Source: Achatina immaculata
Lineage: Eukaryota > Mollusca > Gastropoda > Stylommatophora > Achatinidae
NCBI GenBank assembly: GCA_009760885.1
Contig: CM019692.1
Coordinates: 48,894,930 to 48,958,929 of the forward strand
Direction of reading: 5' to 3'
DNA length: 64,000 bases
Position numbers and translations under genes: made by a program. Under the pieces are notes generated by a model. It was not told the origin of the DNA. It searched no databases and saw only the letters and a list, made by a program, of their open reading frames with translations. Positions 11,271 to 23,169 of the stretch are shown piece by piece; within the stretch, counting starts at the first letter, position 1, and each line of letters opens with the position of its first letter.

Positions 11271-13173
11271 ATGGACACAATTTCTCATCGAGCAGTCATT
11301 CGCTAACTCCGCTCATCGAAGGAGATTCATGAGGATATGGTATAGACTCTAGGGGACAGGTGCCCCTTTTTACAGCACAGTGAATAAATGGGCAGCTCAA
11401 TTCAAACATGGAAGGGAAAGTCTGGAAGATGACGCCCTATAACAGTATTTCTCTTGGCTTAGGGGTTATAACCAGGATTGGTATTTAGGAAATAATTAAT
11501 AGAGTGAGTACCCTTGTTTGAATGGTAGGTTGGTTGAGACAATTGAGCTGGGGTCTTGGAAAAAGCGTGCAGCATGGAGTAAACTGAGTGGGTAGGGATA
11601 GTATAAATACCACTCACGATTAGTCTAAAGAGAGAGCCTTACTTGTTTGTTGTAGGGGGAGCCTTACTTGTTTGTGTTGTAGGAAGAACCTTAGTAGTTT
11701 GGATGTAGATGGAATCTCGTTTAGGAAGAGTTTCTAGCAGTGGCAATTTGTTGGTAGTTAGTTGGAGGATTTAGTTTTTCTTGTGATGGCTGAGGTTTTG
11801 GGTGGAACGTTGTAAGTATGGTTTTATGTGTATAAGGACATTGTAAGGTTTTCGCCCATATGGCGTAGAGTTCTCTCGCCGGGCATTGTCATTGTGAATT
11901 CTGTTCAGCCTGATGGCTATGTTTCCATCCTCATAATTTAACCCCTCATTTTGTCCATCAATAAATATGTGTTGTCTGAAGATATAATTACACCAATTAG
12001 CTTTGTTGGAATTCTCATTGTTGACCAGTTTGTTTTGGTTGGAAGACTGCCAAGTTATGTTAGGTTGTTGTATCTGTATTATTCTGTGGAGTTGGAAGCC
12101 TGGGTGTCTTGTTGTATTTTCTCAGTGTGTAACATAGAAAATTAGGTGGTTTTAGAACACCAACAACAAGAAGAAATTTATAAGATGAAATTGAACTCCA
12201 CAAGAAGATTTAACCAGGCCAATAGAAAACAATTTCAGATGTAGCCAAGAAAACCATTTTAGTTGGCGCCAATACTATTATAGTGGTGCCTTAAGAATTA
12301 TAAATAAGAAATTCTATTACAGCCCGTCCAGGAAGACCAAGAACGGTAACCACCGACAAAACCACCGGCAGAATCCATGACATGATAATGAAGGATCGAC
12401 GACTAACTGAGCGGTACATTGCTAGTGAGATGGGCATCTCACAGGAACGTGTTCATGCCATTGATCACAATGATCGTCAAATTATTAAGGTCTCTGCTCG
12501 ATGGGTCCGGAAACTTCTTGGAGCTGATCACAAACGACAGCGTCTCAACATGTCAATAGATAATCTTCGCCATTTTCTGCAGATTTGTGAATATGGATGA
12601 GACTTGAGTTCATTATCTTCAACCAGAAACCAAAGAACAGTCAAAGCAATGGAAACATCATGGATCCCCACCTCCAAAGAAAGCAAGGGTGGTTCTGTCT
12701 GCAGGCAAAGTGATGGCTTCCATCGTTTGGGATTCAGAAGGTGTGCTATTGGTAGACTATCTTCAAAAGGGCAGAACAGTCACCAGGGTCTATTACGCTA
12801 ATCTTATGAACCAACTGCGGATCAAATTGAAGGAAAAGCGTCGAGGGAAATTGACGAGAGGAGTCATCTTTCAGCAAGACAATGCTCCAGTTCACAAGTC
12901 GGCGGTGGCAGTGGCTGCCATTCATGAATGCAGCTTCCAGCTTCTTGAACATCCTCCTTATTCCCAAGAATTGGCCCCTTCGGACTATTACCTGTTTACC
13001 AAACTCAAAAAGGAGCTCAGTGGTCTCAGATTGTTTCAGATGATGACGTCATTCATGCTATAGACCACTATCTACTTTCACAAGATGCTGACTTGTACAA
13101 AGAAGGGATCCATATGCTCCAGGATCGCTGGACTAAGTGCATAAACTTACAAGGGGACTATGTTGAGAAGTAA
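11271..13173 (+). pseudogene. Mariner transposase pseudogene
   Basis: The N-terminus starts at ATG 11271 and has early stops but keeps EIHEDMV and ESLEDDA. After the insertion come RPGRPRTVTT, YIASEMGIS, VSARWVRKLL, then a stop in DET*VH, KQWKHHGSPPPKKAR (frameshifted), VIFQQDNAPVHKS and LAPSDYYLF. The mariner DD34D triad can be traced (the Asp residues of MDET, QQDN and PSDYY). It ends in GDYVEK, stop at 13171. Several stops and frameshifts make it inactive. Confidence 0.85.
11438..12321 (+). mobile_element. 884-bp insertion in mariner, candidate solo LTR
   Basis: Flanked by GCCC at 11434-11437 and 12322-12325. The ends TATAACAGTATTTC and GAAATTCTATTACA are imperfect inverted repeats (12 of 16 match), and TG...CA-like termini can be read if the first A is a changed G. 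A TATA-like AGTATAAATACC lies near 11600. No coding capacity is seen. A solo LTR fits size, TSD and promoter; a non-autonomous DNA transposon is the alternative. Confidence 0.6.
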
Positions 13174-13354
13174 CCTAAAAAGTTGTCCACAAATAATCCG
13201 TTGTACCTTAGGCCGCGAACTTATCAGTCACTCCTCGTAGGTCGTTTTCGATTACTTTTGCATGTCATCCTCATTTCACCTCCACCCCTCTCTCGCCCTC
13301 CTCCCCCATGCCAAAGGGAGCTGACTAAGAGACCATCAAAATTATTTGAACTTA

Positions 13355-13605
13355 CCGTCATCATCATCATCATCATCATCGCCTTTCACTCCCTTGAGAG
13401 CATAAGCCACGGATAAAGGTTCTCCAGTCATCCCTGTTCTTAGAATTATTCTCTGCTTCCTTCCATGTGTATCCCTTGTCTCTGAGCACTGTTATAATTT
13501 CTCTTCCCCAGGTAAGTCTAGGTCTTCCTTGTTTTCTATTTCCTTGAGGATTCCATGTCAGTGCCTGTCTTGCTATGTTGGTGTCAGGTTTCTTCAGACT
13601 GTAGA
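13355..13605 (-). mobile_element. Retroelement family A, 3' fragment
   Basis: Starts with the (ATC)n run (minus-strand (GAT)n tail) and the same CGCCTTTCACTCCCTTGAGAG sequence as 2308-2330. It is similar for about 250 bp, then similarity stops. A 5'-truncated copy about 110 bp from the mariner end. Confidence 0.75.
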
Positions 13606-14204
13606 CAATCTACTGGTTTTCTTCTCCGTGTTTCTGTAACACTCATGTTTTTTGTTTTTTTTTTACAGGAACAGGTCTTTGGCATATCCCCCAACCTTAT
13701 TATCTGCCTCTTACGACATACGTGGAAGGTGGCAGTGGTCCTATTCTTTTCTCCCCAGACTTTGATCTGGGCCCCAGTAATCACACGGGACTTGCCATGG
13801 GAGGCTACAAATGCTGCTCTTAGACCAGCACCGCTCCATTTCATGGTTATCTCCCTTTGACTAATTTTTTTTTACTTCTTGAATTTAGTGGATAATGTCA
13901 CCCCACTCATAGGGGTGCTAGGGGTGTCATACCCCCCCCCTCACAATACTTTTCTCTAGACTGTAAATCATATGTGTACCAAGTTTGGTTGAAATTGCTC
14001 CAGGCGTTACAGAGTTTTGCTGGAAAACACACACACACAGATATGGCGGAAAACTTATCAACAAGCAGCAGACAATCTGTCATAACGTGTTATATTGAGC
14101 GGAAGACTTTATCAAACAGCAGCAGACAGTCTATCATGACGTGCTATATAAGGCGGAAGTGTTCCAAGCCACAATAATGCTCCTTGAATTGGTCTCTCTG
14201 TGCA
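13606..14204. other. Unassigned stretch with a short direct duplication
   Basis: No gene seen. A segment of about 55 bp (AGCAGCAGACAATCTGTCAT... and AGCAGCAGACAGTCTATCAT...) occurs twice in tandem between about 14050 and 14160, just before the minisatellite. Confidence 0.5.
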
Positions 14205-14207
14205 CAA

Positions 14208-14776
14208 ATGTGGGCATCCGTTGTGTGGAGAGTGGACATCCGTTGTATGGAGAGCGGACATCCGTTGTGTGGAGAGTGGATATCCGTTGTATGGAGAGTG
14301 GACATCCGTTGTGTGGAGAGTGGACATCCGTTGTGTGGAGAATGGACATCCGTTGTGTGGAGAGTGGACATCCGTTGTGTGAGAAGTGAACATCCGTTGT
14401 GTGGAGAGTGGACATCCGTTGTGTGGAGAGTGGACATCCGTTGTGTGGGGAGTGGACATTCGTTGTGTGGAGAGTGGACATCCCATCCGTTGTATGGGCA
14501 GTGGACATCCGTTGTGTGGAGAGTGGACATCCGTTGTGTGGAGAATGGACATCCACTGTGTGGAGAGTGGACATTCGTTGTGTGGAGAATGGACATCCGT
14601 TGTGTGGAGAGTGGACATCCGTTGTGTGAGAAGTGGACATCCGTTGTGTGGAGAGTGGACATCCCATCCGTTGTATGGGCAGTGGACATCCGTTGTGTGG
14701 AGAGTGGACATCCGTTGTGTGGAGAGTGGACATCCCATCCGTTGTATGGGCAGTGGACATCCGTTGTGTGGAGAGC
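14208..14776. repeat. 22-bp minisatellite, about 25 units
   Basis: The unit is GACATCCGTTGTGTGGAGAGTG with point variants and three longer units (CATCCCATCCGTTGTATGGGCA). Because 22 is not a multiple of 3 and the unit lacks stops, long frames stay open on both strands. The repeat explains these frames, so they are not proteins. Confidence 0.95.
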
Positions 14777-16017
14777 ATGTCATTTGAGAGGGCGCATCAG
14801 CAGCGAATGGTTAACCTGGCCCTAAACTAAGTTTAGCGAGGCTTCCAGCCCCCTGATGCCTGTACTGCCCATCTCGCTATATTATATATGTGATCTATGA
14901 TATTATTTACTATATGACTTCGCATTACACAGGCCAAACGCAGACGATACAGAAGTGCCAGCATTTCACTTTCCTGCAAAACTATCATTTAATTATTGTC
15001 ATTAAAAAAAACGCTGTACAAAAAAAGTCTGGTCTGTATTTGCAGAGTTTTCCTTGACTCTACGTGGGCCTTTCTTCCCACCCGGGCCTCTGGGATAAGT
15101 CTTGTTTAGCCACATAGACAATGCGTCACTGAGCATCACTCATCATACTCGCGTATCTTGACATTTGCGATAGAGAACAGTTTTGCGTCTTCACCACCTT
15201 AAACTAAATGGTACATTTTAAAAACATATTTTGGTTTCGTAAGTTTTTCCAGACACAAATGTTCTTTCCGTTTTAAGTTCCTTTATGGCTTGGGATGCTA
15301 GGTAAGTCTTGTATTTATAGCAATTCCTTCCAGGTAATACGGGATTTTAAAAGCTAAATTTAGAAGAAAAAGGAGATTTTCTGTAATCTTTAAGAGTCTA
15401 ATAGCGGCAGCTGTGCGTGTGTCTAGGAATATTGAGAGCTAATACTAAATGCCATTGAGGCAGAAATCCATAGCAAATAATCTTCAGTCTGGACTGGCTT
15501 TTCCTAATAAGACCATTTAAGAAAAAAGATTGTTTGTCACAATCCATAAAATAGTGTGTTAGCAACATCCAGAGCCATAGATTCTGATATGACGTCTGAG
15601 GAAGAAGGCTGGGGATAGATTGAAAGCGAAGAAGATCAAGCAAAAAATAAACGTATAATTTTGTCAATAATTAATAGGCCCAAGGTAGACTTAAAGGATA
15701 TTGGCAATACGGTCAGGTATAAAAGTACCTAAATGTTACGTACTTGTTACGTGCATAAGTCTTACGTTACGTGAGTCTTGCCTGCTTGCGTAGATAAGTC
15801 GATGTAGTGTTCCATAGGAAAGGAAAATGTTCAGTGATCTAGGAGCTTAAGATAAAGACATCTTCTGACAATGGTTAGACACTGAAAAGAGACAGAGGAA
15901 AAGAAAAAAAAAGTACAGTCCGATGAAGTGGCCATGTATTCTGAAAGCAAAGACTGAAACGATAGAAAGAATTAACTAGGGAATGTGAAATTGGTACACG
16001 CAGATAAAAAGGTCTAT
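14777..16017. other. Gene-free stretch, nothing recognised
   Basis: AT-rich and without repeat structure or conserved coding blocks that I can identify. The longest frame (minus, 15398-15667) has no recognisable feature. Confidence 0.5.
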
Positions 16018-16400
16018 AAGTACAGATCTCGAAGAAACACATGGAAAGATTTTGAAGTACAGATCTCGAAGAAACACATGGAAAGATTTTGAAGTACAGA
16101 TCTCGAAGAAACACATGGAAAGATTTTGAAGTACAGATCTCGAAGAAACACATGGAAAGATTTTGAAGTACAGATCTCGAAGAAACACATGGAAAGATTT
16201 TGAAGTACAGATCTCGAAGAAACACATGGAAAGATTTTGAAATACAGAATTCATAGAAACACGTGAAAAGATCTAGAACAACAGAACTCGTAGAAACACA
16301 TGGAAAGATCTTGAAATACAGAACGCTTAGAAATACATGGAATGATCTAGATCTCATAGAAATACACGAAAAGATCTAGAAATAAAGAGCTCATAGAAAT
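16018..16400. repeat. 37-bp minisatellite, six near-perfect plus degenerate units
   Basis: Unit core AGTACAGATCTCGAAGAAAC then ACATGGAAAGATTTTGA, six almost identical copies to 16239, then diverged copies with AATACAGAA to about 16400. Each unit holds AGATCT. Minus-strand frames through it are repeat artefacts. Confidence 0.93.
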
Positions 16401-16659
16401 CATACATAAAGAGAATCTGTATCGTTGAGATACACATACAAAGACGCAGACACAGAGAATTAAACGTGGATTCTTGAAAATAATAGAAGAAAACACTTCC
16501 ATGTAGACAACGATATACACAAGACACAATAACACAACCAAAGCTGATTCAGATGGGGTGCACATAAACAGTTTGATAGCTTCAGAAGCGCAGAAACGAC
16601 TGAGATTATCACGTGATCTGAAGTGTTTAAGGCAGATTAAAAATTATGTGCAAAAGTAA

Positions 16660-16765
16660 GAATATTTAATGTTTCGCTATTCACTGCGAAAGAGCTATAA
16701 CTGTAGCTGTAATCAGAAACCGGCTATTCACTGCGAAAGAACTATAATTGTAGCTGTAATTAGAG
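16660..16765. repeat. Direct duplication of about 53 bp
   Basis: GCTATTCACTGCGAAAGA(G/A)CTATAA(C/T)TGTAGCTGTAAT occurs twice in tandem. It lies beside the retroelement RNase H fragment. Confidence 0.8.
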
Positions 16766-16769
16766 ACTG

Positions 16770-17370
16770 GCATTCCCGCACTCTGGGCATTCCCATATGT
16801 GCTCCGCCTTCCGTTCCAACACCCACTGAAGTGTGCACCTGCTGATGGAGCCAGTTATACACACTGGTTGTGGTTGACGCGCGCTAAACCTCTTCGTGTG
16901 GGAAAAAACAAACCCGTCCATTTCCCATCTTCTCCCCCATCTCGATCATGCTTCTGATGTGACTGTCGTCATTCAATCCGATGTCATCCTCCATACGCAC
17001 TCTATCAAAGATGGCTCTTACAATCTCCTCCTCGTCCGCTCTTAGGATTCACTGAAGCCTGCCAGCTTGTCAGCTTTCTCATTGCCTTTGACCCCTGCAT
17101 GAACCGTGGCAGTATATCCACATCAAACTGGATAACAGTGGGCCCTCTAGAAGCTGTACCCACTCCCAGCGGAAGAGATGTCTCTTCATTCTCCGTAACA
17201 TGCTGTGGGAGTTTGTTACAGTGACCCCGTGCGAGTCAACCCTCTCCACCAACCAGGAAATTGCTTCGGATGCTGCCCGCACCTCCATTCTCATGCTCGA
17301 AGTGGTGGCTGCAGAGGCTCCTGATTTACTTGCAACCGTTACGGTAGACAATATGGGCCCATTCAGTTTT
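16770..17370 (-). pseudogene. RNase H domain fragment of a non-LTR element
   Basis: The minus strand reads TVTVASKSGASAATTSSMRM, EVRAASEAISWLVERVDS and LLEGPLLSSLMWIYC in the RNase H order (a Glu-bearing helix, then the later strand), followed by frameshifted HGSCRGQRQ (compare HAGVKGNEKAD). A Cys-rich tail (CPECG-like) ends near 16775. It is broken by a frameshift and stops, and no RT is attached. It differs from the RNase H at 1.5 kb. Confidence 0.6.
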
Positions 17371-17384
17371 TAGGTCTCGTGAAA

Positions 17385-17745
17385 GACGAGGACAAAGAAA
17401 CTGAAAGCAGCAGAAATATGGTTTTGGCGAACGATGGAGCAAATACCATGGGCGGACAGACAAACAAACGATAAGAGGTCCTCTAAGAAGTTTCAGAACA
17501 TCGAAAACCAGTCAAAATGATAAGAAAATGACAGTCAAAACTTTCTGGACACTTCAAGAGAAGATAGAAGGTGGTTAACCTACTAACGACTGGAAAATTT
17601 AAAGAAGGGCAAGAGAAAAAAATATCTCAGTGGATCGAATGACCAAGTGGCATAGAAGAAGAAAAGCATCTGAACTAATCGCAAACACCAAGGACCGCAC
17701 ACAATGAAGAAACATGATCATCAACGCTGTCCGGTACGGCATATA
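17385..17745 (+). mobile_element. RTE-like retroelement 3' fragment
   Basis: The plus strand reads LKAAEIWFWRTMEQIPW followed by decayed sequence with GKIEG- and SEWM-like remnants and (N/T)RKHQGP. This block is the C-terminal end of RTE-like RT proteins (compare family C at 43.7 kb). Full of stops. Confidence 0.6.
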
Positions 17746-18900
17746 ACAGTAAACATTCGTTGTAGAGCAGATTTCATACACCAACTCTGGTCTGTTTTTT
17801 GCTGACGACCGCACAGTTTACACTATTGACAATGACTGTATTAACCTTGAGTCAGCTCTTCAAACTGAAATAAAGAAGTCTAATTAACTGGAACAACAAC
17901 AACAGCAACAGAATGTTCATAAACACCAGCAAAACAAAATCCATGTTCAGTACAACAAGACAGAAATTAATAAATTCACCAACAACAACACTGCAGCGCC
18001 ATGCTGGAACTTCACACATAGAGAATGTTAGTGAACATAAAACTCTAGGCCTCATGATTGACCACCACCTCAGCTGGAATCATCATGTAGACAATCATGA
18101 TTGACCACCACCTCAGCTGGAATCATCATGTAGACAATCTAACCAAACTTATTGCGCAAAAAGTTTACCAATTTCCTAAAATTAAACATTTTCTTGACAT
18201 AGACATCAGAAAAATATACTCATATCACAGATACAAACACACTTGGACTAATGTTCCACAGTTTGAGATGGCTGTTCCATGTCAAACATGAAAACACTTT
18301 ACTCATCTCACTTCAAAAACGAGCAATAAGGCTTATAGATAACAAACATGCAGCACATATTACAAATAAAGACAAACATCTTGATATTCTACCCATCAAG
18401 AAGAGATTTCTTTTCAACAAGGCCAAGTTAATTCATAAAATTCTATCGCACACTATCACCCTATCTGTGGTCGTTGTTAAAATCCAACTCAAAACACAGT
18501 CAACAATTGTATTCTCCAAAAACCAAGGCTGGACATATTTTCAAAAAAGCTTCTCTTACTCAGCTGCCCCCACCTTTGGAATGCCCTACCAACTTATGTA
18601 AAACGTACAAGTAATATTCGTTCTTATAACTTCAACCTTTGTCAACGTTTGTTTTATATGGACTATATGCCGCCCTAAGCATAATGTAAAGTAGTTTAAA
18701 GTATGGCTTGATTGTTGTAATTTTAACAGCTTTTCTATAAATTTTAGTTGTGAATGAATGCAAGAATGCAAGTTTATTTCATGCTGTTGCATAAATCACA
18801 GTTTGAAGTTTATGGACAAGAGATAAGTTTATTATTTATTTATGCAATCATTTGTGTCTTGATGATTATTAATGCTCATTAATAAATGCTGACTGACTGT
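17746..18900 (+). mobile_element. Non-LTR reverse transcriptase C-terminal remnant
   Basis: Frames encode FINTSKTKSM, HIENVSEHKTLGLMIDHHLSW, then LQKRAIRLI and KRFLFNKAKLIHKILSH: the RT thumb and connection region of jockey/CR1-like elements. A 43-bp direct duplication (18052-18094 and 18095-18137) breaks the frame. The 3' part has GACTGACTGTGACTGAGTG near 18890. No catalytic YxDD is left. Confidence 0.65.
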
Positions 18901-18928
18901 GACTGAGTGAAAGCTGTATGATGTAGGA

Positions 18929-19008
18929 CAGAATGTTAGACGGGCCTGCGTGTTAAATTCTTAACCCTTTGAAAATAAAGTATATTCCTTCGTTCGTTCG
19001 TTCGTCTG
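18929..19008 (+). repeat. Terminal module H with (TTCG)n tail
   Basis: GTTAGACGGGCCTGCGTG, TTAACCCTTTGAAAATAAAG, then (TTCG)n. The same module occurs near 46324, 62240 and 62575 (plus) and near 44700 (minus), each beside a simple repeat. It looks like the 3' end of a retroposon. Confidence 0.7.
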
Positions 19009-21604
19009 CTGATATTACTGAAATGCTTTGTCACATCATTGAGCCCGTGGTAGAAAATAATAATAATAGCAATAACTTATCGTGACTACACTGAACAGGA
19101 TATGCCATTCTGGGAACGGTTGACATGGACAGATGTCTGTCTGGCTAAGGCCGGCAGATCAATGTGACCAGATGTATAGAATGATGGATGATGGATTTTA
19201 GCGATCAATTTTGGTCGTAAAGATCCGGAGTCTGATAGAAAGCGGAACTAAACGGAATCTTATTTGTTAAAAAACAAGGGCAAATGCTAGCAGACGGGAA
19301 ACGAGAATGTGATTTTTAATATAAAAATATACGTTTAATTTACGACGAAATGAACAGAACTGCCATCCGACGGTTCGTGATGGAGCGAATGTTTTGCTGG
19401 CATAGACTAGGAATGAAAACACTTTCAAAGTTTCTTACTCATGATATTTTTTTAAAAATTTTGAGAGCAATATTTAGAATATACGGAGCAATATTTTGTG
19501 TGTACAGTTGCGGTGCAGTTATGAACAGAAGAATTTATATTGTTTTGTCGCAGTTTATTACTCTGACGGATAGACAAGAAAGTTAAATTTGCGTTTGAAA
19601 AATTATTCCTAAAATTATGTATTGATCACAGTGTGCTGCTCTTGGCAGCCTCTCTTCTTCGCGAGAGAACGTTGGTGCTGTCATAAATGATATTAAAGCT
19701 ATTGAAAATGATATAACGTTTCAAATGGGGGATTCTCTCTGTTCTGAAACTGATGTTGAATGCTGGATGAGATTCTTTCAGTTCTTTCGCGGTATTGAAA
19801 TCGATGTGACGTTTCAAATGGGACATTGGTGCTGGTTCTGATACTGGTATCAAGTTTCAACTGGGACATTGCCACTGTTCAGACTGCCATAAACTAACAT
19901 TATCGTATAACTGTAGATATGAAGTAACAGTTAGTTAAGAAGGACCGTCATCCATGCACTCCCGAGACGCATCCATAGGGTTGTCCGATCTGCTTTTCAA
20001 TATTGCCTTCGGCGTATAGTTATACAGATGACACCCTTTCTTTGTTGGCTGTCAAGAATAAAGGAGTTTGCAGGAGGGGTGAAACTTGGGGATGGCGATA
20101 AATGAACATCAAGAACTCCCAATAAGAAGTAACACAAGTTGCCAAACACCGAAAGTATAAATACAGGAATAATTTGCAACTCTGAATACACGACTGAATA
20201 CAAATCACAGTTGACGAAGCGACGCACATAAAATCTGATACATGAGAGGGTGAATGTTAATATGAAGAATCATTTATTTACTGTGTCCCTTTCTACAATA
20301 TATAAAATAAATAATGAAATAGTTAATGGCTACATTCATTCTTACTCTTCAGCATTCAGATGCTAGGTCATGCTCAGTTGCGGGCCATATTACCTGAATG
20401 ATGCCCTCAGTTCTCTTGCGATTCTGGTGCAGTTCCGCAGTCTTTGCTTTCAAACCTTTACTTTCTCCCATCGGACCGACTGGGTTTGCCTCGTGGATCT
20501 ATGTTTGGCGTGCTCTTCTGGAGTAAATGTTCTAGAGTCTTGGAACCACTCTTTCATGGAGTCTCTAGCACTCACGAACATTTAATGTTGCCCACAGTAT
20601 AAAGTTTGCGCGGCAATTATATTGCGTGTTATACAAATAATAACTAGACAACTGGATTGTTTTTAGATGATTTGATTTATTATTTTTTTCCTGAAATAGC
20701 TGGCTCCTGTTTTATTATTACTGGGAAGAAGTATGTAGGTATTACATTTATTATGAACCTTAAGTTCTCTTATTTGTGACGTTTTCAGGTCATTGATAAA
20801 CAATGCCAACATTACCATGGCAACATCTTCGTACGGTAAAGTATTCTCTGATTAAAAAAAACGGATTAATTATTATCTTTTTTTCCTTGAACTGTCTAGT
20901 CCCCATTATAACACATTCATTACTTCATGACGTTCAAAGAAAAAGCTTTCTTCAACGACATCTCATCGTGCTCACAGACTGATTTATAGTCCTGTCCTTG
21001 GACTCAGATTTTGAAATATAAAAGCATCATGAATATTCATATGAAAAAATGAGGGAAAAAATTAATGATTGAAACACTGTCCCTCGATTCTCCAGGAAAT
21101 CTGCTAGATAGAAGGGCAGTACCGTTCACACACAGAACTTCACAGAGAAAGATGGATGACTTAGAAATTATCAGCTCAGCGTCCTGCTTGAGCACCTTGA
21201 AATAGGCAGCCATGTTAGTGGGCGTGGAGGTTGGAAACTCTTACTTCCTCCTGTAATCCTGAGAGAGAAAAAAATAGAAAAGAAGTAATCGATAAATTAT
21301 TTCAATACCAAACAAGTAATCGATAAATCATTTCAATACCAAACAACAAGAGCAAGAACAAGAAGAAGAACAACAACAAAAATGTACTGGAAGTTATTTC
21401 ATTATTATTTATGGGGAGGGGGAGGGTCTGGAGCCGGTCTAGCTGAGGAATTTGAAATCTCCAACATTATCACGATTAATCATGTAATGGTGAACTTTTA
21501 TTAGACAGAAAAACATACTACTGTTATATGCGCACAGCTATCATTGATTCTTTCATAGATGAGTCAGCACTGCATTACACACTACAATGCTACAATGCAT
21601 TACG
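19009..21604. other. Long stretch without a recognisable gene
   Basis: AT-rich with short unrelated frames. Between about 19690 and 19870 a motif GTTTCAAATGGG/GTTTCAACTGGGACATT recurs in a degenerate array of about 45-90 bp spacing. A 30-bp direct repeat (AAGTAATCGATAAAT...ACCAAACAA) lies near 21280-21345. Nothing else is identifiable. Confidence 0.5.
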
Positions 21605-21607
21605 CAC

Positions 21608-21610
21608 AAC

Positions 21611-21706
<96 letters not shown>

Positions 21707-21755
21707 CCTACCTACCTACCTACCTACCTACCTACCTACCTACCTACCTACCTAC

Positions 21756-21786
<31 letters not shown>

Positions 21787-21830
21787 CCTTTCTAATCTGC
21801 CTGCCTGTCTGTCTATGGTTTATTGTCTGA
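21608..21830. repeat. (CTAT)n-(CTAC)n-(CTGT)n tetranucleotide microsatellite
   Basis: About 100 bp of CTAT, then CTAC, then CTGT blocks in series. Three frames read YLSI/YLPT repeats and are artefacts. Confidence 0.98.
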
Positions 21831-22554
21831 GTAACAACTACTGCACTCCTGGGATTTTAGTGACGTCCTACTACTTTATGTTTTCAAAGCGAAATATTAA
21901 AACTAGAATAATCACACTCATTAATTTTCATTGAAATAATTGTTGTTGTTGTCGTTGAATTTCTTGCAGTTTTTACCCCCCCCCCACCCCCAACCCCCTG
22001 ATTTGGATGAGTCGCAGGTCACGCTGGTTCAGGCTGGGCACAGCAGCATTAAAGAATCTGTCTGAACAAAAATATCTTAAGGTAAGGGGTTCTCAACTAG
22101 TGAGGAATTTTAGGGCTTCGAAAGGAGGTTTTTTTTTTGGGGGGGGGGAGGGGACGAGACAAGAAAAATCAGTATTCCAATAGTCAGTCTAATAATGTGG
22201 CCGTAATGCCCCCCTCCCCAACCCACCCACCCCCAACTTTAAAATTCCCCGCTGGGATGCAGGAAGGGGTGAATTTCCCATTGTTTGAAAACCCTCGAGT
22301 TGAAATATACCGCACCAGTACTTCTACGGAAGCAAGAATAATTATTCCCCGCTGAATTATGACGGAAATTTGCGCGAAGGACTACAATAAAGCAAGTAGC
22401 TGGCAGTCGCTGATCTGTTGCTTCCACAACAAACCGGCATGCCTGGCTTTCCTTTCATGGCTTTGTCACACACACACACACACACTAATAATATTCCTGG
22501 ACCTGGCAGAGTGTTTCTGGCACGCAATCTCTCTAAAAAAAAATTGTTTTGGAG

Positions 22555-23169
22555 GATTGTTCCTGTAGATAGCATGTGCTAATAACTTAAGCAGGAAACT
22601 CCGTTGTTCCTGTAGATAGCATGTGCTAATAACTTAAGCAGGAAACTCCGTTGTTCCTGTAGATAGCATGTGCTAATAACTTAAGCAGGAAACTCCGTTG
22701 TTCCTGTAGATAGCATGTGCTAATGACTTAAGCAGGAAACTCCGTTGTTCCTGTAGATAGCATGTGCTAATGACTTAAGCAGGAAACTCCGTTGTTCCTG
22801 TAGATAGCACGTGCTAATAACTTAAGCAGGAAACTCCGTTGTTCCTGTAGATAGCACGTGCTAATGACTTAAGCAGGAAACTCCGTTGTTCCTGTAGATA
22901 GCACGTGCTAATGACTTAAGCAGGAAACTCCGTTGTTCCTGTAGATAGCATGTGCTAATGACTTAAGCAGGAAACTCCGTTATTCCTGTAGATAGCACGT
23001 GCTAATAACTTAAGCAGGAAACTCCGTTGTTCCTGTAGATAGCACGTGCTAATAACTTAAGCAGGAAACTCCGTTGTTCCTGTAGATAGCACGTGCTAAT
23101 GACTTAAGCAGGAAACTCCGTTGTTCCTGTAGATAGCATGTGCTAATGACTTAAGCAGGAAACTCCGTG
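22555..23169. repeat. 47-bp minisatellite, 13 copies
   Basis: The unit contains GTTCCTGTAGATAGC, (A/C)(T)GTGCTAAT(A/G)ACTTAAG and CAGGAAACTCC, with few varying sites (ATG/ACG and AATAAC/AATGAC). A 39-bp segment (GGAAATTTG...ACAATAAAGC(A/G)AGTAGC) lies on both sides, near 22366 and 23370. Confidence 0.95.

Larger units (their letters stand above)
11094..13237 (+). mobile_element. Mariner transposon split by an 884-bp insertion
   Basis: The termini are inverted repeats: CGAGGGTTGATTGATAAGTT at 11094 and the reverse complement CGAGGAGTGACTGATAAGTT ending at 13237, each flanked by TA (11092-11093 and 13238-13239). Without the insertion and one GCCC copy the element is about 1.26 kb, the usual mariner length. 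The transposase is decayed. The insertion at 11438-12321 divides it just after the N-terminal DNA-binding region. Confidence 0.88.

Noticed and set aside
14112..14830. Frames of 180-223 codons on both strands resembling Cys- or Trp-rich secreted proteins
   Set aside because: They are the same 22-bp minisatellite seen in several frames.
22084..22304. A second hAT-like MITE (GGTTCTCAAC ... GTTTGAAAACC)
   Set aside because: The end similarity is about 10 bases with no target duplication, too weak to call.
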